From CAYUWM01 sp964448395 (GTDB lineage Bacteria > Chloroflexota > Dehalococcoidia > E44-bin15), in the NCBI GenBank assembly GCA_964448395.1, contig CAYUWM010000018.1, positions 1 to 26,312 of the forward strand: DNA of 26,312 nt. The letters are read 5' to 3'. This document shows positions 1-7,411 of the stretch, in pieces. The first letter of the stretch is position 1. The number at the start of each line of letters is the position of its first letter. The notes under the pieces are model-generated. The model was not told where the DNA came from. It did not search any database and worked only from the letters and a program-made list of their open reading frames with translations. Made by a program: the position numbers and the translations under genes.

Positions 1-29
1 TGCTGATTCTTCTATTCATTACTCATCCC

Positions 30-1268
30 TCACGGGTACACGCCCTGGAAGCCGTCCTCACCGTGCGCCTCGCACCCCGCGCCTATGCATATGGACGCGA
101 CGTCACCACTAATAGTTGTTAACCATAGGTAGCTGCCGTTACAGCCTGTACAACCATCAAGGTTGTCTCCGCCAGCAGCGCAGTTCTCTGCATGACACAT
201 TTCAGTCGCGCGAAACCACATACTATCACCTTGTTTATTTAAGGCTAATAGTGGACACATAGCTACAATATAGTAGCTATCAGATTGAACCACTTCTGAG
301 CCATTCACTGCCACAGGTGTGTCATTTACTATTGGAACTTCCTGATTGTGAGTGTTTTTGTAGCTGCCTATCGCATCTTCCATCGCCCATCTGCCCCTGG
401 CGTAAAATGCGCCGGTATTGTACATCACGTGGTCTGTATCCCCTGCAAAAGGCATAACCAAAACCCCGAAACTTACGCCCAACACGATTACAACAAGCAA
501 TGATAGAATGGCGGGCCTGCTTGTTAGAAACTTCTTTGAACGCCAAGGCATTGCTTGTGTCCTGCGAAGCAATACTGCTATCGACCAAATGCATAATATA
601 ATGCTCATTGCGCTAGGACCCCAGTAATCCCAGCCTCCATGAACATACTCAATTAGATCTCCAGCCCAGACACGTACAAAAGCCCATATGACTACCAAAC
701 CGCCAATCAGCAAGGCCAGCAGCAATACAGCAGGCCAGTTTTGAAGCCATTTCATCTCTGATGTTGTAGAATCCGGCTTTAGTGCAGCAGTGGTTCTCCA
801 GTAACGTTTGCTATCAAATAGAAGAAGTAACGATGATATAAAGCACAAGGTCAGGGTGCTTCCAATCAGGGCGAACCACCAGACCCACCTCTTCTTCAGT
901 ATTAACAGCAATACGGCAGGGATGAAGAGCAGGATAACAGGTACGAAAGCAAGTGGATTCCCAACCCACATGGAAGTATAGGCAGAAGTTGACAATTCAC
1001 CTGGGCCACCAAGGACTGCGAACCAGAATAGGCCATATATGACCATGAGAAAAGCGGCTATTGTAGTTAATGCTGGTAATTGAATACGACCCCTGATGAA
1101 ATCTTTATTCACCTGAAATGCTATGATCAGAACTGCTCCTACTGGTAGAGGGAGAAGTATCCACCACCATGAAGCTCCCATATGCAGAAGCACCTTGAAA
1201 ACCACGAACCCAAGTATCCACACAAAGGCGAACAGGGTTAGTGCTGGGAGGAAATTCTTATTCTTCAT
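30..1268 (-). CDS. Multi-pass membrane protein with Cys-rich pseudopilin-like outer domain
   Basis: The product is 412 aa and I do not recognise it as a named family. Residues ~1-275 hold about eight or nine hydrophobic segments, the last around 'LSLLVVIVLGVSFGVLVMPF'. The final ~137 residues are soluble and probably lie outside the membrane. They begin with an 'AMEDAIGSYK...EVP' segment resembling the C-terminal part of type II secretion/type IV pseudopilins, and they carry seven cysteines (MCPLL, MCHAENC, GCTGC, CIGAGC), which suggests disulfides or metal binding. The ATG start is preceded by a GGGGGCAGAG purine stretch and by a promoter at 1332-1360. The gene is visibly more AT-rich than the operons to its right. 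The next gene on the same strand, a lipoprotein, has a similar 'DAI..Y' segment. Function is unknown; a sensor or envelope-assembly role is only a guess. Confidence 0.75.
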   Translation of the reverse strand: MKNKNFLPALTLFAFVWILGFVVFKVLLHMGASWWWILLPLPVGAVLIIAFQVNKDFIRGRIQLPALTTIAAFLMVIYGLFWFAVLGGPGELSTSAYTSMWVGNPLAFVPVILLFIPAVLLLILKKRWVWWFALIGSTLTLCFISSLLLLFDSKRYWRTTAALKPDSTTSEMKWLQNWPAVLLLALLIGGLVVIWAFVRVWAGDLIEYVHGGWDYWGPSAMSIILCIWSIAVLLRRTQAMPWRSKKFLTSRPAILSLLVVIVLGVSFGVLVMPFAGDTDHVMYNTGAFYARGRWAMEDAIGSYKNTHNQEVPIVNDTPVAVNGSEVVQSDSYYIVAMCPLLALNKQGDSMWFRATEMCHAENCAAGGDNLDGCTGCNGSYLWLTTISGDVASICIGAGCEAHGEDGFQGVYP

Positions 1269-1331
1269 TACTCTGCCCCCTACTTATATAGACGCCAGAC
1301 AGGGGTAAAAAGTTCCATTTGATGTGCCGCA

Positions 1332-1360
1332 AGCGTACATCGGGGGAACGGGTTTGTCAA
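1332..1360 (-). promoter_or_regulatory. Sigma-70-type promoter for the Cys-rich membrane protein gene
   Basis: On the minus strand there is a perfect -35 TTGACA (1355-1360), a 17-nt spacer and -10 TACGCT (1332-1337, 3 of 6). The expected start of transcription is near 1325, giving a leader of ~57 nt before the ATG at 1268. The -35 flank GGTTGACAAAC and the GATGTA around the -10 are repeated in the promoter at 2138-2166. Confidence 0.5.
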
Positions 1361-1433
1361 CCTGTGTTGGAGAGGGGATGGCAGCTCTGCCGGCCGCTTA
1401 TTGTTGTGAGCACACCGTGCCACACTTGCACAG

Positions 1434-1928
1434 TCAGCACATCTTTTCCTGCGGCACGCAGACCTTGCCCTCAGGCTCGCCGCTCACCTGCCAGTTGCAC
1501 TCGTCGTTGGTGTGCGGCATGTACGGCAGGTATTCCTTCACCAGCTTGGCCCAGGCGATGTCGCCCGGCCTGCCGTCGGCGGTGGGCCACTCCCCGTATG
1601 ATGCGTTGTAGGTGTAGATCGCATCTTGGATAGCGTCCCGGTCGTAGACACAACCCTCAGGGCCTAGGGTGGCGGTGGGCCCCGGCCACGACCAGTTGGG
1701 CGTAACCACCGGGAGCGATGTCCCCGTGGGGAAGGGAGAGGCTGTGATTATAATCGTGGGCGTGGCGGTCGATTGCGGTTTAGTCGTCAGAGTCGCCGTC
1801 GGCATCTGCGTCGGTGTGGGCGTGGGCTGCGCCCCCTGCCCGCCCTGGCACGAAGCACTGGTGAAGAACAGGACACTGATCAGCAGTATGGTAAAAAAGC
1901 TGATGACTCTAGAGTGTCGCATAAACAT
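1434..1928 (-). CDS. Predicted lipoprotein with pseudopilin-like C-terminal segment
   Basis: The product is 164 aa. It has a basic start, a hydrophobic stretch and a lipobox-like TSASC (Cys27), so it is probably a lipid-anchored exported protein. Residues ~30-90 are a Pro/Thr-rich linker (repeated PTPT, ATPT), as is common in Chloroflexota surface proteins. The C-terminal part contains 'RDAIQDAIYTYNASYGEWPT', which resembles the pseudopilin pattern of a helix followed by Y....G.(Y/W)P. It then has four cysteines after the anchor (CVYD, ECNW, VCVP, KMC). Two in-frame ATGs occur, TTTATGTTTATG after AAGGAG. The second (1922) has better spacing (9 nt against 3), so the true start may be two codons in. 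The preceding 52-aa gene ends 7 bp upstream, so the two are probably co-transcribed. Function is unknown. Confidence 0.75.
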   Translation of the reverse strand: MFMRHSRVISFFTILLISVLFFTSASCQGGQGAQPTPTPTQMPTATLTTKPQSTATPTIIITASPFPTGTSLPVVTPNWSWPGPTATLGPEGCVYDRDAIQDAIYTYNASYGEWPTADGRPGDIAWAKLVKEYLPYMPHTNDECNWQVSGEPEGKVCVPQEKMC

Positions 1929-1935
1929 AAACTCC

Positions 1936-2094
1936 TTAAAATGCCCACCATACCAGCGCGCCGATCACTATGAACATGGGCCCCACCACCCATGCGCCCT
2001 TGAACGCACCCAGCTCCAGGTTCAACGGGAGCGGCAGCTTCAGGGTGGTGAAGCATACGCCCAGCGCCAATAGAACGATCCCGAATATCTCCAT
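1936..2094 (-). CDS. Small membrane protein (52 aa)
   Basis: This ORF encodes 52 aa with two hydrophobic segments: MEIFGIVLLALGVCFTTL, then AWVVGPMFIVIGALVWWAF. They are separated by a short polar loop (LPLNLELGAFKG). A strong ribosome site (GGGGGAGG, 5 nt before the ATG) and a well-placed promoter (2138-2166) support it as real. Its stop codon overlaps the AAGGAG ribosome site of the lipoprotein gene downstream, which suggests coupling. It has no recognisable family. A role beside the lipoprotein in the envelope is inference only. Confidence 0.65.
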   Translation of the reverse strand: MEIFGIVLLALGVCFTTLKLPLPLNLELGAFKGAWVVGPMFIVIGALVWWAF

Positions 2095-2137
2095 TTTATC
2101 CTCCCCCTTCCTGCCCCTCCGCCTGCAAAATTACAAG

Positions 2138-2166
2138 AGGATACATCATCAAGCCGCGTTTGTCAA
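2138..2166 (-). promoter_or_regulatory. Promoter for the 52-aa gene and lipoprotein
   Basis: On the minus strand there is a perfect -35 TTGACA (2161-2166), a 17-nt spacer and -10 TATCCT (2138-2143). It lies back to back with the plus-strand promoter at 2183-2191. It shares GGTTGACAAAC and GATGTAnnCT with the promoter at 1332-1360. Confidence 0.6.
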
Positions 2167-2182
2167 CCTCAGTTGCATAATC

Positions 2183-2191
2183 TGGTATAAT
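2183..2191 (+). promoter_or_regulatory. Extended -10 promoter of the 70-aa membrane protein gene
   Basis: TGGTATAAT is a perfect extended -10 (TGnTATAAT). A possible -35 TTGTCA (2160-2165) is 20 nt away, which is too long to be ideal, so the extended -10 probably does the work. The expected leader is only ~11 nt and includes GAGGTG as ribosome site. Confidence 0.6.
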
Positions 2192-2208
2192 GGCAGCGAG
2201 GTGTTGGT

Positions 2209-2421
2209 ATGAAATACTGGGCAATGACGGCGGCAGGTGCAGTGCTGTTCATAGTAGGGTTGTTATTGGGCATGCTGCATATATCGGCCGCTTGGGCATC
2301 GATACTATTTATAATAGGAACTGTCCTGCTGGTGATGTCGCTGGGCAAGGTGGGGAAGCCGGAGTACACCGCCGGCGATGGGGAAAAGGGCGACAAGGAC
2401 GTCGGCACTTATCAGATTTAA
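2209..2421 (+). CDS. Small membrane protein (70 aa)
   Basis: The product is 70 aa with two hydrophobic helices (AAGAVLFIVGLLLGMLHI and ASILFIIGTVLLVMSL) and a hydrophilic, charged tail (KVGKPEYTAGDGEKGDKD). The ATG follows GAGGTG by 6 nt and sits just behind a strong extended -10. It is transcribed alone and converges with the transglutaminase-like gene, whose stop lies 20 bp away. No family is recognised. A longer ORF in another frame covers the same DNA but lacks the ribosome site and any membrane pattern. Confidence 0.65.
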   Translation: MKYWAMTAAGAVLFIVGLLLGMLHISAAWASILFIIGTVLLVMSLGKVGKPEYTAGDGEKGDKDVGTYQI

Positions 2422-2440
2422 CTGGTCTATCCCCTCTCCG

Positions 2441-2935
2441 CTACCACACGATGGTGTACCTGACGATGGTATCATCATAGTCCGGCTCCTCGTAGCCGTT
2501 GTCCTCTGAGTAGCTGTTACCCACCACCACGACCACCTCGTCGTCGAACTGGGGCTCGATGAAGACCATCCCCCGGTCCACCGTCTCGAAGGCGGCTACG
2601 GAGTGGGCCCGGTCGACGGGGAACTCCATGTAGACGTACGCGGCGCGCAGGCCGGCAGCCTCGGCGTTATTGCTCAGGTCGCTGACGAAATCGACGCAGG
2701 TGTACACGTCTTCCTGGTACTCGTTCCCATCGGTGGGATCCCGCTCCAGGAAGTCCATCAACTCATGGTAGGTGGGATTCCTCAGGGTGTAACCGCTGCC
2801 CGCTCCCTCGACGGCGCCGACCTTGTATCCTTCATAATAGCCCTGCTGGTGGCCGTAGAAATACCCCGCATAGCCGATGACGAAGAGGAGTATCGCTACC
2901 ATCAGCGTGAGCAACAGCCAGAGTACACGTGTCAT
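2441..2935 (-). CDS. Membrane-anchored transglutaminase-like (Cys protease fold) protein
   Basis: The product is 164 aa from the ATG at 2935. An N-terminal signal anchor (LWLLLTLMVAILLFVIGYAGYF) is followed by a Gly/Tyr-rich stretch. A small domain then has the order Cys80 (YTCVDF), His111 (AHSVAAF) and acidic residues (FIEPQFDD, 125-132). That order matches the Cys-His-Asp triad of transglutaminase-like folds, where a Gly-x-x-(A/V) strand and 'H..v.f.t.d.g..fi.P' are usual. Whether it is active is unknown; some relatives are inactive. An in-frame ATG at 3022 would add 29 residues but lies upstream of this gene's own promoter (2958-2985). The 2935 start has AGAGGA in front of it. The C-terminus is very acidic and Tyr-rich. 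Confidence 0.65.
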   Translation of the reverse strand: MTRVLWLLLTLMVAILLFVIGYAGYFYGHQQGYYEGYKVGAVEGAGSGYTLRNPTYHELMDFLERDPTDGNEYQEDVYTCVDFVSDLSNNAEAAGLRAAYVYMEFPVDRAHSVAAFETVDRGMVFIEPQFDDEVVVVVGNSYSEDNGYEEPDYDDTIVRYTIVW

Positions 2936-2957
2936 CCCGCTAAAATCCTCTGTCTTT

Positions 2958-2985
2958 AGTTTACCTGACCGTCCACCGATGTCAA
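2958..2985 (-). promoter_or_regulatory. Promoter of the transglutaminase-like gene
   Basis: On the minus strand there is a perfect -35 TTGACA (2980-2985), a 16-nt spacer and -10 TAAACT (2958-2963). The expected transcript starts near 2951, 15 nt ahead of the ATG at 2935. That position settles the choice of start codon. Confidence 0.6.
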
Positions 2986-2993
2986 GCGATGGG

Positions 2994-3022
2994 TTGAATG
3001 GGACATAGGGAAAGAGTATCAT
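2994..3022 (+). promoter_or_regulatory. Promoter of pyrD
   Basis: -35 TTGAAT (2994-2999), a 17-nt spacer and -10 TATCAT (3017-3022). It is divergent from the promoter at 2958-2985; the two -35 boxes are only 8 nt apart. The expected leader is about 22 nt. Confidence 0.55.
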
Positions 3023-3050
3023 ATGGGGAGCAGCGTCAGAGGTTTATCCG

Positions 3051-3977
3051 GTGAAACTCACTGTTCAAATCGCTCCCAAGAACGAACGGGGACTCGAATT
3101 GAAGAACCCGGTGGTCGCGGCATCCGGCACCATCGGCTATGGAACGGAATATGCCGATATTGTGGATATCGAGAGGCTGGGGGCCGTTGTGTCCAAGGGG
3201 ACTACACTCAAGCCCCGCCGCGGCAACCCGCAGCCGCGCCTGTTGGAGACCGCCTCAGGCCTGCTCAACTCAGTGGGACTGGAGAACAAGGGGATCGAGG
3301 CGGTGATCGCCGAGGAGGCTCCGATATGGGCCACGTGGGACGTTCCGGTGCTGGTGAACATCGCCGGTGACGGGGTGGATGAGTACGCCGAACTGGCGTA
3401 CGCGCTGGATAGAGTAGATGGGGTGAGCGGCATCGAGGTGAATATCAGCTGCCCCAACGTGGCGCGCGGCGGGATGGAGTTCGGCACCAGCCCCCGGGAC
3501 GCTGCCGACGTGACCAGGGCGGTGAAGGGACATACCACTTTACCGGTTATCGTCAAGCTGACGCCGAACGTGACCGATATCGCCGAGATCGCTTGCGCGG
3601 TAGAGGAAGCGGGCGCCGATGCCATATCGCTGGTCAATACGCTGAGGGGCATGGCGATCGATGCCGAGGCGAGGAAGCCGTTCCTCGGTGGCGTCACCGG
3701 AGGCCTTTCCGGGCCGGCGATAAAGCCGGTAGCGTTGTACATGGTGTACCGGGTGGCGCGGGCGGTTAAGCTGCCGGTGATCGGCGGCGGCGGTATTATA
3801 TCGGCCAGTGATGCCATCGAGTTTATCATGGCGGGGGCCAGCGCGTTCTGGGTCAGCACCGGCGTGCTGGTGGATCCCGATGCGCCGCTCGATGTCCTCG
3901 ACGGCGTTATCGAGTTCATGGAGCGCGAGGGGGTGGAGGATATCGCTGATCTGGTCGGCGTAGCCAGTTCTGCTTGA
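3051..3977 (+). CDS. pyrD: Dihydroorotate dehydrogenase, class 1B catalytic subunit
   Basis: The product is 308 aa, the normal length for the family. It oxidises dihydroorotate to orotate, the fourth step of pyrimidine synthesis, on an FMN cofactor in the cytoplasm. Visible family marks are the start 'NPVVAASGT', 'VSKGTT' near residue 49 (FMN), and 'VNISCPN', whose Cys134 is the class 1 active-site base position (class 2 enzymes use Ser). The C-terminal FMN phosphate loop 'IGGGGI' is also present. Class 1B enzymes normally pair with PyrK, which carries FAD and an Fe-S cluster and passes electrons to NAD. No pyrK lies in this window, so it must be elsewhere or another acceptor is used. The start is GTG, with AGAGG 8 nt upstream. 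The stop codon overlaps the -35 box of the ilv operon. Confidence 0.92.
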   Translation: MKLTVQIAPKNERGLELKNPVVAASGTIGYGTEYADIVDIERLGAVVSKGTTLKPRRGNPQPRLLETASGLLNSVGLENKGIEAVIAEEAPIWATWDVPVLVNIAGDGVDEYAELAYALDRVDGVSGIEVNISCPNVARGGMEFGTSPRDAADVTRAVKGHTTLPVIVKLTPNVTDIAEIACAVEEAGADAISLVNTLRGMAIDAEARKPFLGGVTGGLSGPAIKPVALYMVYRVARAVKLPVIGGGGIISASDAIEFIMAGASAFWVSTGVLVDPDAPLDVLDGVIEFMEREGVEDIADLVGVASSA

Positions 3978-4002
3978 CAATAAGTGGGCGCTGTGATACC
4001 TT
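3974..4002 (+). promoter_or_regulatory. Promoter of the ilv/leu operon
   Basis: A perfect -35 TTGACA (3974-3979), a 17-nt spacer and -10 TACCTT (3997-4002) extended by TG at 3994-3995. The expected start is near 4009, leaving only ~34 nt before the ilvD start. That is too short for a T-box riboswitch or a leader-peptide attenuator. No other gap in the operon exceeds about 55 nt. Confidence 0.6.
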
Positions 4003-4042
4003 TTGCCAATAATCGTTCAATTAATTGTATCGGGAATATGGA

Positions 4043-5707
4043 TTGAGAAGCGATTCAGTAAAGAAAGGGGTAGCGAGAGCTCCCCACCGGTCCCTGCTGC
4101 GGGCGGTGGGGCTCACCGACCGTGAGCTGGACCAGCCGTTTATCGGCGTCGTGAACAGCTTCAACGAGGTGGTCCCGGGGCACATCCACCTGAACGCGAT
4201 TGCGGATGCGGTCAAGGGAGGGGTGAGGAGCGCCGGGGGCACCCCCTTTGAGTTCAACACTATCGGGGTGTGCGACGGCGTAGCCATGGGTCACCTGGGG
4301 ATGAAGTTCAGCCTTCCCAGCCGCGAGCTCATAGCCGATTCGGTGGAGATCATGGCGCAGGCACATGCCTTCGATGCCCTGGTGTTCATCCCCAACTGCG
4401 ACAAGATAATCCCGGGGATGCTGATGGCGGCGGCTCGGCTGAACATACCCTCGATCTTCGTCAGCGGGGGTCCGATGCTGGCTGGCAGGCTGGGTAGCAG
4501 GCCGGGGGAGAATTTCGATGTAAATACCATATTCGTCGGCGTGGGCAAGGTAAATGCGGGAGAGATGAGCGAGGGCGAGCTCGACGAGCTGGAAAGGATC
4601 GCCTGCCCCGGCTGCGGGAGCTGCGCCGGCATGTTCACCGCCAACACCATGAACTGCCTCACCGAGGCACTCGGCATGTCGCTTCCGGGCAGCGGCACCA
4701 TACCGGCGGTAGACGCGCGGCGCATCGGGCTGGCGCGGGAGACGGGCATACAGGTAATGGAGCTGCTCGATAAGAACGTGTGCCCTCGCGATATCCTGAC
4801 CAAAGCCGCGTTCCAGAACGCTTTCATGGTCGACATGGCATTGGGCGGCAGCACCAACTCGGTGCTGCACCTCATCGCCATCGCCCACGAGGCGGGGGTT
4901 GAGTTCCCGCTTTCGGAGATAAACGATATCAGCGGGAAGACCCCACACCTGTCGAAGCTGAGCCCGGCAGGGGAGAACCGCATAGAGGACCTGGACCTCG
5001 CCGGCGGCATCGGGGCGGTGATGAAGGAGATCGAGCGTCTGCTCAATATGAAAGTACAGCGGGCATCGGGCAAATCGCTGAAGCAGGAGCTGGCGGAGGC
5101 CCAGGTGCGCGACAGGGAGGTTATATTCCCCTTCGACCGACCACACTCGCCGACAGGCGGTCTGACCATGCTCTTCGGCAACCTGGCGCCCGAGGGGGCG
5201 GTGGTGAAGAGCGCCGCCGTCTCGCCGAACATGATGTCCTACCGCGGCGAGGCGCGGGTGTTCGACTCCGAGGAGGACGCGACCGAGGCCATCCTCGCCG
5301 GCTCCATCGGGCCGGGGCAGGTAGTGGTCATCCGTTACGAAGGGCCGAAGGGGGGGCCGGGGATGAGGGAGATGCTGGGCCCTACCTCGATACTGGCGGG
5401 CATGGGCCTTGCTGACAAGGTGGGGCTGATCACCGACGGCCGTTTCTCCGGCGCCACCAAGGGGGCGGCTATCGGCCACGTATCGCCGGAGGCGGCGGCT
5501 CGGGGCCCTATCGCAGCGCTCAGGGACGGCGATACGGTAGTGCTCGACATCCCCAACCGTCGCATTGATGTTGACTTGAGCGAGGGGGAGCTAAAGGACC
5601 GTCTGTCCAGAATCCCTCCTTTCGAGCCGAAGATAAAGACGGGGTACCTTTCGCGCTACGCCGAGAAAGTGACCTCGGCGGGCAGAGGGGCGGTTTTCGA
5701 GACTTAG
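4043..5707 (+). CDS. ilvD: Dihydroxy-acid dehydratase
   Basis: The product is 554 aa from the TTG at 4043. It dehydrates 2,3-dihydroxy-isovalerate and -methylvalerate to the keto acids that precede valine and isoleucine. Family motifs: RAPHRSLL near the start, GVCDGVAMGH, NCDKI (Cys119), CGSCAGMFTANTMNC (Cys194 region), and a C-terminal GPKGGPGM and TDGRFSG. The 'VVPGHIHL' motif has Gly where [2Fe-2S] members (plant and mycobacterial) have the third Cys ligand. This matches the E. coli-type, oxygen-labile [4Fe-4S] enzyme and fits an anaerobe. The start is uncertain: TTG at 4025 is also in frame (560 aa), and neither has a strong ribosome site. 4043 begins LRSDSVKKG, which matches the usual family N-terminus. 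It is the first gene of the operon. Confidence 0.93.
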   Translation: MRSDSVKKGVARAPHRSLLRAVGLTDRELDQPFIGVVNSFNEVVPGHIHLNAIADAVKGGVRSAGGTPFEFNTIGVCDGVAMGHLGMKFSLPSRELIADSVEIMAQAHAFDALVFIPNCDKIIPGMLMAAARLNIPSIFVSGGPMLAGRLGSRPGENFDVNTIFVGVGKVNAGEMSEGELDELERIACPGCGSCAGMFTANTMNCLTEALGMSLPGSGTIPAVDARRIGLARETGIQVMELLDKNVCPRDILTKAAFQNAFMVDMALGGSTNSVLHLIAIAHEAGVEFPLSEINDISGKTPHLSKLSPAGENRIEDLDLAGGIGAVMKEIERLLNMKVQRASGKSLKQELAEAQVRDREVIFPFDRPHSPTGGLTMLFGNLAPEGAVVKSAAVSPNMMSYRGEARVFDSEEDATEAILAGSIGPGQVVVIRYEGPKGGPGMREMLGPTSILAGMGLADKVGLITDGRFSGATKGAAIGHVSPEAAARGPIAALRDGDTVVLDIPNRRIDVDLSEGELKDRLSRIPPFEPKIKTGYLSRYAEKVTSAGRGAVFET

Positions 5708-5716
5708 GGGGAGAAT

Positions 5717-7411
5717 ATGAAGCTGACCGGAGCGCAGATACTTTGTGAGAGCCTGATCAAGGAAGGCGTGGATGTTATGTTCGGCATCCCCGGCGGGGTG
5801 CTGCTGCCGTTCTATGATACCCTGCCTGAGTACCCCAAGATCCATCATATCCTGTGCCGCCACGAGCAGGGTGCGGCTCACGCCGCCGAAGGGTTCGCCC
5901 GCGCCACCGGCAGGGTCGGCGTGTGCATGGCTACTTCGGGGCCGGGGGCCACCAACCTGATCACCGGAGTCGCCTCGGCCTATCTCGACTCTGTCCCGAT
6001 GGTGGCCATAACCGGGCAGGTGGCCCGCCCCTTCATCGGGAAGGACGCCTTCCAGGAGATAGATATCACCGGCATCACCCTGCCGATAACCAAGCACAAC
6101 TACCAGGTGATGTCGGCAGACGAGATGGCCAGCATGGTCAAGGAAGCGTTCCACATCGCCGGCACCGGGAGGCGAGGCCCAGTGCTCATAGACGTTCCCA
6201 GCGATGTGCTGGTAGAGGAGACCGAGTTCCGTTATCCGGAGAAGGTTTCGCTGGCGGGCTACAAACCCACGCTGCGGGGGCACCCGGCGCAGGTGAAGAA
6301 GGCGGCAAAGATGATTAACGATTCCCAGCAGCCGTTGATCATCGCCGGCCAGGGGGTGATAGTCTCCGGGGGCTGTGCCGAGCTCAAAGAGCTGGCGGAG
6401 AAGTGTCAGATACCGGTGGTGTCCACGCTGCTGGGGCTGGGAGGCTTCCCCGGCACGCATCCGCTGTTCCTGGGGATGCTGGGGATGCACGGCAGCGCGC
6501 ACTGCAATTACGCGGTGAATGCCGCCGATCTCATTATCGCTGTCGGGATGCGGTTCGACGACCGGGCGACGGCGAGGGTGTCGGGCTTCGCTCCCAATGC
6601 CCAGGTGATCCATATCGATATCGACCCTGCCGAGATCGGCAAGAACGTCAAGGTGGATGTGCCCATCGTGGGAGAGGTCAAGAACGTGCTCAAGTCGCTC
6701 AACGCCGAGATGGAGCCGCAGAACCACGGCGCCTGGCTTTACCGCATAGAGGAGTGGCAGCGGGAGTGCCCTCCGTTGCAGATACGGGAAACGGCGAGCC
6801 TGCTGCCCCAGTACGTGATGAATCAGATATACGAGGTCACTAAGGGCGATGCCATTATCGTTACCGGTGTGGGGCAGAACCAGATGTGGGCCGCTCTGTA
6901 TTACAAGTATGACCGGCCGAAAAACTTCATCTCCTCCGGCGGTCTGGGCCCCATGGGGTTCGAGCTTCCGGCGGCGATGGGAGCACAGGTAGGGCGCCCC
7001 GGCGATACCGTGTGGTGCATTGCCGGCGACGGCGGCTTCCAGATGACGCTGCAGGAGCTCGCCACTATCGTTCAGGAGCACCTCCCGGTCAAGATAGCCA
7101 TCCTGAACAACGGGTTCCTGGGCATGGTTAGGCAGTGGCAGGAGCTGTTCTACGGGAAGCGCTACGTGGCCACGCCGCTGAGCGGCCCCGATTTCGTCAA
7201 GCTGGCGGGGGCCTACGGCATCGCTGCCGAGCGGGTGACCGACAGGATGCTGGTGACCGGCGCCATAGAGAATGCCATGGCTCACGCAGGGCCGTACCTT
7301 ATCGATTTTCAGATAGAGCCGGAGGAAAACGTGTTGCCCATAGTGAAGAAGGGCGAGACCATAAGCGAGATGATACTGGAGAAGCCCAGGGAGGGGGTCA
7401 AAGCGAAGTAA
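5717..7411 (+). CDS. ilvB: Acetolactate synthase, large (catalytic) subunit
   Basis: The product is 564 aa. It is thiamine diphosphate-dependent and condenses two pyruvates to acetolactate, or pyruvate and 2-oxobutyrate to acetohydroxybutyrate, the first common step. Visible are the catalytic Glu50 in CRHEQGAAHAAEGFAR, the SGPGATNL loop, and the diphosphate/Mg motif starting GDGGFQ at residue 437 and ending in NN about 25 residues on. 'RFDDRAT' lies in the FAD-binding middle domain. Length and order (N-terminal TPP, central, C-terminal TPP domains) are as expected. The ATG has AGGGGGAG just upstream and follows ilvD by 9 nt. The stop overlaps the ilvN start as TAATG, so the two subunits are translationally coupled. 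'ilvB' is used for the catalytic subunit in general; which isozyme it is cannot be told. Confidence 0.95.
   Translation: MKLTGAQILCESLIKEGVDVMFGIPGGVLLPFYDTLPEYPKIHHILCRHEQGAAHAAEGFARATGRVGVCMATSGPGATNLITGVASAYLDSVPMVAITGQVARPFIGKDAFQEIDITGITLPITKHNYQVMSADEMASMVKEAFHIAGTGRRGPVLIDVPSDVLVEETEFRYPEKVSLAGYKPTLRGHPAQVKKAAKMINDSQQPLIIAGQGVIVSGGCAELKELAEKCQIPVVSTLLGLGGFPGTHPLFLGMLGMHGSAHCNYAVNAADLIIAVGMRFDDRATARVSGFAPNAQVIHIDIDPAEIGKNVKVDVPIVGEVKNVLKSLNAEMEPQNHGAWLYRIEEWQRECPPLQIRETASLLPQYVMNQIYEVTKGDAIIVTGVGQNQMWAALYYKYDRPKNFISSGGLGPMGFELPAAMGAQVGRPGDTVWCIAGDGGFQMTLQELATIVQEHLPVKIAILNNGFLGMVRQWQELFYGKRYVATPLSGPDFVKLAGAYGIAAERVTDRMLVTGAIENAMAHAGPYLIDFQIEPEENVLPIVKKGETISEMILEKPREGVKAK

Noticed and set aside
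2163..2176. TCAACCTCAGTTGC resembling the Fur-gene operator near the 70-aa gene promoter
   Set aside because: The half-sites CAAC and GTTG are separated by 4 nt instead of 2 and the outer bases do not pair, so it is probably not the same site.
2935..3022. Upstream ATG extension of the transglutaminase-like protein
   Set aside because: It would start before the gene's own promoter, lacks a ribosome site, and puts 29 polar residues before the signal anchor.
4003..4042. Possible T-box or leucine leader before ilvD
   Set aside because: The leader is only ~34 nt and has no stem-loop, no leucine/valine codon run and no terminator.
4055..7285. Long minus-strand open frames opposite ilvD and ilvB (474 and 564 codons)
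   Set aside because: They are complement shadows of conserved enzymes in high-GC DNA, with low-complexity composition.
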